Source of the DNA: Macrotis lagotis | Lineage: Eukaryota > Chordata > Mammalia > Peramelemorphia > Peramelidae | Length of the DNA stretch: 64,000 bases | Assembly (NCBI RefSeq): GCF_037893015.1 | Contig: NC_133661.1 | Span: forward strand, 222,109,193 to 222,173,192 | Direction: 5' to 3' | Shown: one piece after another, positions 57,226-64,000 of the stretch | Numbering within the stretch: position 1 is the first letter of the stretch | Layout of the letters: each line of letters begins with the position of its first letter | The notes under the pieces: model-generated | Database searches by the model: none | Told to the model about the DNA's origin: nothing | The model's input: the letters and a program-made list of their open reading frames with translations, nothing else | Position numbers and translations under genes: made by a program

Positions 57226-57315
57226 ATATCACACACAGACACAGAGACAGAGACAGAGACAGAGACAGACACAGACACACACACAGACACACACACACAC
57301 ACACACATAAACAGA
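57226..57315. repeat. Compound microsatellite (ACAGAG/ACAC)n
   Basis: About 90 bases of CACAGA, GACAGA and CA units. In one frame it would encode an RDRDRD and HTHTHT string, which is not a real protein. Confidence 0.97.
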
Positions 57316-57509
57316 AAGACAAACACACCTATTCTAGGTCCTCATGGTCTTTCTACATGACTACCCATGAAGATGAAAGGGGGAAGAATGAAGAATGCTG
57401 CTGCCCAATGCTACTTTGAACTCTAGGAAGAGATGAGGAATAGTTATTTACTATTCTGTTGACGGAGAGAAGTCAAATGAAATTGTTCAGAAGACTTTTG
57501 TCATTGCTG

Positions 57510-57743
57510 TTCTGTTGTTTCAGTTATGCCTGACTCTTTGTGATCCCATTTGGGGTTTTCTTGGCAGAGATATTGGAGTAGTTTGCTATTTCCTTCTCCA
57601 ACTTATTTTATGATGAGGAAACTGAGGCAAAAGGATAAGTTACTTGCCCAGAATCATACAGCTAATGAATAACTAAGACTGGTTTGAACTCAGGTCTTCC
57701 TGACCAGGTCTGGCACCAGATAACACTGTGTTACCTAGTTGCC
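57510..57743 (-). mobile_element. Mar1-type SINE
   Basis: Antisense copy with GACTCTTTGTGATCCCATTT, GGTTTTCTTGGCAGAGATAT, GATGAGGAAACTGAGGCAAA, and ending TTACCTAGTTGCCC. Confidence 0.93.
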
Positions 57744-58159
57744 CATATTGGAAGAACTCTAAGTCTTCAAACCCCCAATATTTCTAATCTAATCAGGTCA
57801 AAAGTAATTCTCTTTCTTCTTGCTAACTTCAATTCAACAAACATTTCCTACATCTATAGTTTTTAGAGCCTACTTTTCACCTGCCTTGAAGGGTGGAGGC
57901 CATGTAATGACCCATTTCCCAAGCTATTTGTCAAATGAGAAAGGAACTCTCCCTTTACAAGGTAAGTGTTCCACCCTATGGGTCCAGCCCTATTAATCAA
58001 AGGAAGTCAAATGCCTTGTTGATGTCAACTTTCTTGAGACCTCTTCTGATATAAGTTGAGTTATAGAGGTACAATTAATTACTTTCTACATTCCAAGTAG
58101 CTAGAAGATAATGAGATTTCAGCTGATAATTAAGATACTGATGACTATCACTAAACAGT
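57744..58159. other. Unassigned; possible LINE trace
   Basis: On the minus strand 58041-58010 reads VDINKAFDF, which resembles a reverse-transcriptase motif-A or an L3 segment. It is too short to assign. Confidence 0.35.
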
Positions 58160-58408
58160 TTTTGTTGAACTGTTCAGTCCTGTCCAACTCTTCAACATCC
58201 CATTATGGGTTTGTAGTCCTTGTTTTATCTTATCTTGGAAAAGATTCTGGAGTGGTTTACCATTTCCTTCTCTAGGGGATTAAAACAAGTTGATATTAAG
58301 TGACTTGCCCAGGATCACATAGCTAGTAAGTTATCTGAGGTAAGATTTAAATTTAGATCTTCCTGACTCTAGGCCCAATGCTCTAACCACTTAGCAATTT
58401 AGTTCCCT
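58160..58408 (-). mobile_element. Mar1-type SINE, older
   Basis: Antisense copy: TGTCCAACTCTTCAACATCC, AGTGGTTTACCATTTCCTTC, GTGACTTGCCCAGGATCACA, and a decayed head. Confidence 0.85.
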
Positions 58409-58439
58409 CATTATTAAGAAGACCAGCTCCTGATAGGAG

Positions 58440-58604
58440 TTCTCTTTACTTCTCTGATACTGCTATCATCCTGATGTAAGTCATCATCTCACATCTGGAC
58501 AACTGCAATAATCTGGTGTTTGGTCTCCCTGCCTCACATCTTTCTCCACTTCAGTCCATCCTCCACTCAGTTATAAAATTAATCTTCCTAAAATATGATG
58601 ATTA
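58440..58604 (+). mobile_element. L2 ORF2 fragment
   Basis: The plus frame gives GLPASHLSPLQSILHSVIKLIFLK, a recognisable L2 ORF2 C-terminal segment. Confidence 0.8.
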
Positions 58605-60070
58605 TTCTCCTTCATACTCAAAGAGGATCAAAACAACATTACTATGTTCAGAAGGCTTTACCATAGATTGGGCACAAATAGCTCATCTCTGTAGTGGAGA
58701 TGTTTCTAAATTTGTGCAGAATTTCTTTTGAAATTCTGCTTGGTTTATGAACATAGTACCTTCTTTAATGTGGGCATGCTGTGCTGGGCAAACTAGTGTC
58801 AGTGTCTTCACAGTCAACTCTAAATACTCAGAGAGTCCTTGAGAGTGAACTTATATTGCTTATTCTGACCTTTGGGTGAATGCTTGCCTTTGAGTTCTTC
58901 ATAAAATAATCTTTTAAGTCAACATATATTTGATATTTGTAAAATGTGACCAGCCCATCAAAGTTTGAATATTTGACAGTTCAACTTCAGAAAGGACTTC
59001 AGTGTCAAATATATTACTTTGCCAGGTGATCTTTGGAATCTTCCTAAAATAACATAAATGGAAGCAATTCAGTTTCTTGGCATGGTCCTGGTACACTATC
59101 TGAGTTTCATACACATGCTCTAAAGTCTCTTTTCTGTCACACATTTTTTCAAAGCTTCTTAATTCTGAGCTAACTCTGACAATGCATATGTCAACCTCAT
59201 CATCTATATGGATATCCTTGAAAAACTATATTGTCAAGGTAAGTGAATTTATTCACAGCATTCAAAATTTCTCCATTTGCTGTAACCAATAGTTCCACAT
59301 ATGAATGGTGCTGTTTGATGAAGAACCTCTATTTTCTTTTTTTTTTTGACTTTTAAAAAAAATAACCTCCTCTTTAAATTGCTTCTTTAATGAATTTGGA
59401 AACAAAGGCACAAGTCTAACTGTGGCAAATATTTTCATTCATATTACTGCCTCATCTCTGTTTCTATTGATCCAAATTATTCTTTCTTCAACCATTAATC
59501 TCATACTTGAAACATTGGCAAGTTCAGTTTAAAACTGTAAAGTTTTGGTTTTGTTTCCAACTTGAATCCATATACATTTGCCTTGAAGCAGGTGAAATTC
59601 TGAGAACAAACTCTTTCTTAGGGAAGTTTGTAAGAACTTGGTGTTAATTGTCGGGTCAAAATTAACACAAGAGGCAGAGAATTGATCCATAGTCTATTGC
59701 ATTTTAACTTCAGAGCCTGTGCAATCACTTGTGGGGAAAAAATTGAACTCCAATTTCTCTCCACTTTAGTCCTGGCTTGTAACCTTTTCAAGTTAAACAA
59801 TTTGCCGACAATTCAGTAGTTGACCTTGATATCATTTATTTTTTCTTTCCTAAAGACATCTGACAGCATCACTGAAGACATCACACTGAAAAGCATAGGA
59901 GAAAGCATATAGCCCTATTTCACTCCACTGGTGACTGGGAAAGCACAAAAGTATCATCCATTATCCAGAACCAGTACAAGTATGCATCATGAAACTGGTA
60001 TACGATACTGATGACATTCTCTGGGGAACCAGGTTTTGTCATGATCTTTCAAAAGTATATTCGTGTATTG
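58605..60070 (-). mobile_element. LINE reverse-transcriptase remnant of a non-L1, non-L2 clade
   Basis: Minus-strand frames read, in order, VLVLDNG..FPVTSGVK.GYMLSPMLFSVMSSVMLSDVF (60000-59840, RT box with G..SP.LFS), FNLKRLQARTKV (about 59800), and YQDHAKKLNCFHLCYFRKIPKITWQSNIFDTEVLSEVELSNIQTL (59080-58950). The blocks match a RT family common in invertebrates and fishes that has a YQRHAKKLNHFH-type C-terminus. I cannot place its clade. It is truncated and full of stops, and the 5' boundary abuts an L2. Confidence 0.75.
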
Positions 60071-60084
60071 TATTGCCCATGTCA

Positions 60085-60780
60085 ACCCCCCCTATTCAAT
60101 CAAATCCAGTGGCTTCCTATCATGTCCAGGATAAAAAATAAAACCCTCTGGACCCTTCCTATCTTTCTAGTTTCCTTATATTTCACTCTCCATCATATTC
60201 TTAGATCCAGTGACAGTGGCTTCCTTGTTCTTCCTTGTACTCCCTCTTTACACTGTGTTTTCACTGCCTGAAATGCTCTTTCTTCCCACTTCTCCCTTCC
60301 CTTTTAGTTTTTCTGGATTTCTTCAAGTCCCAGCTATAATCCTACCTCCACAGGAAGCCTTTTCTAATCCCCTTTAATGCTGATACCTTCCCTCCGAGAT
60401 TCTCTCCAATTTATCCTGTATTAATCTTTTTTTTTTTTTGGTACATAGTTGTTTTCTTGTTATCTTCTCCATTAGACTAAACTCTTTAAAAAATTTAATT
60501 TATTCATTTATTTTTGAATTTTACAATTTTTCCTCTAATCTCGCTTCCCCCCGCCCCTCCTAGAAGGCAGTCTGTTAGTCTTTACATTGTTTTTATGGTA
60601 TACATTGATCTAAATTGAATGTGTTAAGAGAGAAATCAATTAGACTAAACTCTTGAAGAGCAGGGAATGTTTTTTTGCCTTTTTTTTAATATTCCCAGCA
60701 CTTAAGACAGAGCCTGGAACACAATTGGAGACTAATAAATGCTTACTTATTGACTGACAGAAAGCAGACAGTGTAATAAC
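60085..60780 (+). mobile_element. L2 LINE 3' end
   Basis: CCAGTGGCTTCCTATCATGT, then RSSDSGFLVLP on the plus strand, CTTCAAGTCCCAGCTATAAT, GGAAGCCTTTTCTAATCCCC, and the L2 terminus CTAATAAATGCTTACTTATT. An L1 tail interrupts it at 60487-60638. Confidence 0.9.
60487..60638 (-). mobile_element. 152-bp L1 3'UTR insertion in L2
   Basis: Antisense L1 3' end only, with a C-rich tract near 60546. Perfect 16-bp TSD ATTAGACTAAACTCTT at 60471-60486 and 60639-60654. Confidence 0.96.
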
Positions 60781-61259
60781 ATAATAAGTGAAAAGAAAGA
60801 CTAGAGAAAGTAATTATAACCTCCTTAGTGACCTAAACATAGGAATCATCACAATATCTTTACCTGAAATTGATCTATAAAGATTATCATCTCTGAAGAA
60901 ATTGTTACCTGTACTCTGACTGTCTTTTCCTGGGAGGAGGATCTCCTTGCATCCTGAGTATTGTCCTCCTACCTAGGTTTGTAACATAGGGAGCGATAGC
61001 TTTGGAATTATAATATTTAACTAGGGAACAAGGTGATCCATATGAAGCTGGGTGTTTTCTAAAGAGAATTAATCTTCTATACTAATATAATTAAAAGAAA
61101 TTATTCTTTCACACTAGTGAATTATTTTGTGGTTGGAACTGCTACCCAGATTAGATTTCAGCCATATTCTATGTAATTCATTTGGATAACAATGCAATAT
61201 TGTGCTTGTATGGAGTTACACAGTTTCCAAGACATGTTCCCACATATAATAATGCCATG
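60781..61259. other. Unassigned sequence
   Basis: No gene or repeat recognised. Confidence 0.5.
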
Positions 61260-61660
61260 TATGATTGCTCATATTCCTGTACTTAAGGTTTACAAAGAAC
61301 TTTTCTCACAATGATCCTGTGAAGTAGATAATGTCAGGAATACTTTCAGTTGTATTTTAAAGATGAGATTCCTATGGGTGATGACTGGCTATGGGCAAGC
61401 AATTAACAAGAGTCAGCTCTTAAACTCAGCTCTTCTGACTCCAAGACTAGGACTTTTATTCATTTGACTCCACTGCCTTTCATTACATAAGATACCAGAC
61501 TTCAAATCTGTGAGGAAACTCAGAGAGCAACTAATCCAATTTCCTCATTTTACAGTTGCAGAAACTGACACCCAGAAAGGGGAAATAGTCCAGGGTCACA
61601 TAGCTAATAGACAGTAGAGTTTGGATTTTAATTGTTATCATTTGGCTCATAATCCAGTTT
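61260..61660 (-). mobile_element. Two MIR-type SINE remnants
   Basis: 61260-61480 has ACAAAGAACTTTTCTCACAA and AAACTCAGCTCTTCTGACTC in antisense MIR order. 61500-61660 has TTTCCTCATTTTACAGTTGC and GTCCAGGGTCACATAGCTAA. Confidence 0.75.
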
Positions 61661-61814
61661 TCTTTTTGCTATACCATTATTTTCTCTGGTTCATTTGTTA
61701 TTATGATTTATGTCATTATTTTACAGCCAAATCTAATGAAATAATCCTGAGGACCATTTGTGGAACCAAAAATAGTTATTCATTCATAGATTTTACTGTT
61801 ATTGTCTCTCTTCT

Positions 61815-61963
61815 TTTTTAAAAATTATTTGCAAGGCAATGGGATTAAGTGACTTGCCCACGGTCACACAATTGGGTAAGTATTAAATATCTGAGGTTAA
61901 ATTTGAACTCAGGTCCTCCTGACTCCAGAGCCAGTGCTCTATCTACCATGCCACTAGCTACCC
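61815..61963 (-). mobile_element. CORE-SINE (WSINE1-like)
   Basis: Antisense copy. Perfect 16-bp TSD TTATTGTCTCTCTTCT at 61799-61814 and 61964-61979. Confidence 0.96.
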
Positions 61964-62096
61964 TTATTGTCTCTCTTCTATGAACTAACTTGCCTTTAAC
62001 AGTCTCTTCCCAGGATCTAGACAAGTCATAGTAATATTAATGTACTGAAGCTACATCTCAAGCAGCCATGTGGGATGAGATTCTTTGACAGCTTAC

Positions 62097-62179
62097 CTGG
62101 TGTGAGCAGCCCCAGAACATGTTTCTTCATCTTGCCTCCAAACTGTTTTCCCCTAAGAAAATGCAGAGCCATCTGGGTC
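62097..62179 (-). other. Candidate 83-bp exon with splice signals
   Basis: On the minus strand a branch-like TTACTAA, then AAATATTTCAG, precedes base 62179, and GTAAGC follows base 62097. The enclosed 83 bases are open in one phase (TQMALHFLRGKQFGGKMKKH, then VLGLLTP), with no stop and no recognised repeat. I do not recognise the peptide. It could be a coding exon of a large gene, a non-coding RNA exon, or chance. Confidence 0.3.
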
Positions 62180-62632
62180 CTGAAATATTTTTTAGTAAGA
62201 TCATCCCAATAAAATAAACCAAGAGCTGGAAACTTCATGCTAAGTTCTTTCACTCATAGATGAATGCAGGAAATTTCACTAGGGCATGCATATAGGGAAT
62301 TTTATTTATTTTTTAAAAAGTGAATATTCATTGAAAATACAATTGTAAAAACATTTTTATCTTCCAGTCAAAACAAATAAAACTTATTTTTTAAATTAGC
62401 AATAATATTCTACTTTTAAAAATATAAATTTTGAAAAATGAAAAGCAAAATACCAAATTTCTACTTGATAACAAAGTATATAAAAACCACTGAATTTTCT
62501 TGATCTTTATTTTTAATCTGATTATAAATGCTAACTCAAATTAGCCAAAATAAAGTTCCTTCCTTCTTATGCTGCAGAATGAGATATTACTTGCTAGATA
62601 TTATGGATATAAATTCTTCAATCACCTCACTG
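62180..62632. other. Unassigned AT-rich sequence
   Basis: No gene or repeat recognised. Confidence 0.5.
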
Positions 62633-62645
62633 CAATTAACTCTTT

Positions 62646-62795
62646 TTTTTTTAGGTTTTTGCAAGGCAAATGGGGTTAAGTGGCTTGTCCAAGACCACAC
62701 AGCTAGGTAATTATTAAGTGTCTGAGGCTGGATTTGAACTCAAGTACTCCTGACTCCAGGGCCAGTGCTCTATCTACTTCACCACCTAGCCACCC
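62646..62795 (-). mobile_element. CORE-SINE (WSINE1-like)
   Basis: Complete antisense copy. Perfect 13-bp TSD CAATTAACTCTTT at 62633-62645 and 62796-62808. Confidence 0.96.
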
Positions 62796-62808
62796 CAATT
62801 AACTCTTT

Positions 62809-64000
62809 ATTTAATCATGAGTCAAGGTTTTATTGAGACATTATATTTCTTTGCTTTTTTAAAAAATATTCTTTCTCATGATCAGCTTGTGAAAGGTAAG
62901 ACTGAAAAGGTACTGGATAGAATATGGAGAGTCAACTCCAGAACATAGAAGACCAATGTAATTTCTTTAATCAAGTCATTCTGGAAGAGATTCATTAAAA
63001 CCTCAAAACATCTGACTTCTACTCCCAATGCATCCAACTTTATATGTATTGGCAGGGCCTATTTCCCTGCTAATGTCTAAGCTCAACAGTTTTCTTTTTT
63101 TGGCATAATTTTGTAAGTTTCCTATTCAAATCACTGAGCAATACTACTTACCACTGAGCTTTTGAATGGGTAAAATAAAGGTTTCCCTCCTATTCCTCAT
63201 TTTTTACCAAAGTGGACTCAAAGATGTCATCAATATGAGTGGACATATTTCTTTTCATAGTGGGGAGAATTCATAGTTATCATATATTCCCCATCCTCAT
63301 TGAAAGCATTTGCAGGCTTCTCATTGTAGTCAAAAAGTTTTTTTCAGCCTTTTGTTCCTCTCATTGGGATATTGTCTGTAGTTAGTACCTGGGGCTTTAA
63401 TAACCTAACTTATATTTACTATCTTCCAGAAAGTAGTGTGTATCATGTGAAAAACAAAAATAAATCTTAATAAGTTTAAAGTTCATGAATGAGGCCTCTG
63501 GTTCTTTTTTAAGCATCAGTAAGAGGAGTTGTATTGTAATCTCTTATAAAGCTTGTGAAATGATGGAGAAATTGTCAAACATCAGACATTCTTCCTACTC
63601 TGTATGTCCATCTTTTCATTAACAGTGTCTTTAACTGGGATCCTAGTTCTGGTGAGATTTTTCTCCATAATTGTATGTTGCACAGAACTCTCTTCTGTGA
63701 AGGTAGAGAGTCTTAACGTTACTCCTTTCCCCTATCTCCCCGCTCCGCCCCAAATCACAATGTTTTGTTTTCTTGAAGTACATGCATCATTAGCATGTAG
63801 TTAAAATGCTGCTCATAGCAGTGAATATTGAGTATCTGTTTCTCTGTTTACATTACATTTAAATTGCTAAAGTACTCTAGATATAGTAGATATGTCATTT
63901 AAATATCACTTACGACAAGCTAATTTTTCAAATGTCAAGAATGTTATTTAAACTGGTCAAAAATTGACTAGGCATCAATTATTAAAAGTTTCTAGACAGA
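62809..64000. other. Unassigned AT-rich sequence
   Basis: Nothing recognised. Short open frames look like chance. Confidence 0.5.

Larger units (their letters stand above)
54530..57230 (-). mobile_element. Long antisense L3/CR1 LINE, repeatedly interrupted
   Basis: TCACAGAATCTCAGAGTTGA at 54542 is the CR1/L3 3' end in complement. After the L1 insert, L3-like order continues: TGTCCTTTCTAAATATATCC, AATTTTTGAACCCAAGATTT and, past a SINE, CAATTCACCTAACTGACCAT near 57190. Decay is heavy and the stretch at 56620-56860 is uncertain. Confidence 0.55.

Noticed and set aside
57165-57419. RDRDRD/HTHTHT repeat protein
   Set aside because: It is translation of a CA/GACAGA microsatellite.
1-64000. A novel defence, biosynthetic or multi-gene system
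   Set aside because: No co-oriented intact genes exist. All strong coding signals are retroelement or retrocopy remnants.

Overview
This window is vertebrate nuclear DNA, almost certainly from a marsupial and probably an Australian one such as a dasyurid. The evidence is its repeats: many tRNA-headed CORE-SINEs of WSINE1 type, RTE-tailed SINEs of Mar1 type, marsupial-type L1 3' ends, an RTE (BovB-like) LINE, L2, CR1/L3, MIR and a Tigger1-like DNA transposon. The species call is inference. I see no prokaryotic or viral gene organisation, no CRISPR array and no operon. No intact host protein-coding gene is evident, so the window reads as intergenic or deep-intronic sequence built from nested retroelements.

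Bases 1-4262 hold two tandem same-strand L1 3' ends, then an old antisense L1 fragment split by a younger L1 5'UTR-ORF1 piece with a clean 14-bp target-site duplication (TSD). Bases 5842-7147 hold the clearest gene-derived feature: a full-length minus-strand retrocopy of EEF1D (translation elongation factor 1 delta) with a 16-bp TSD, an A-tail, a preserved 5'TOP-like start and one premature stop. Bases 7959-11260 are a nested set: an L2 split by an RTE, which carries an L1 tail fragment and a CORE-SINE. A nearby SINE is split by a second RTE fragment.

Bases 12-34 kb alternate unassigned AT-rich sequence with old L1, L2 and MIR copies, a possible solo LTR near 22 kb and a 3.3-kb antisense L1 at 27.5-30.9 kb. 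At 36.4-37.8 kb there are remains of an RTE-type LINE with an AP-endonuclease-like domain. Bases 39-49 kb hold L2, L3, MIR, Mar1 and CORE-SINE copies. Bases 49289-49577 are a full-length but diverged 7SL RNA pseudogene. Bases 49841-51254 are an internally deleted Tigger1-like transposon with an L1 tail inserted in it.

Bases 52-58 kb contain an old L1, a 95-bp internal L1 insertion, a truncated SINE with a perfect 18-bp TSD, and a long antisense CR1/L3 interrupted by a younger L1. Bases 58.6-60.1 kb hold reverse-transcriptase remnants of a LINE unlike L1, L2 or the BovB-like RTE. One 83-bp minus-strand segment at 62097-62179 has good splice signals and an open frame, and is the only candidate host exon I could find.

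The elements do not work together as a pathway. What the window records is insertion order, target-site duplications and unusual reverse-transcription end points. I found no convincing new biological system.
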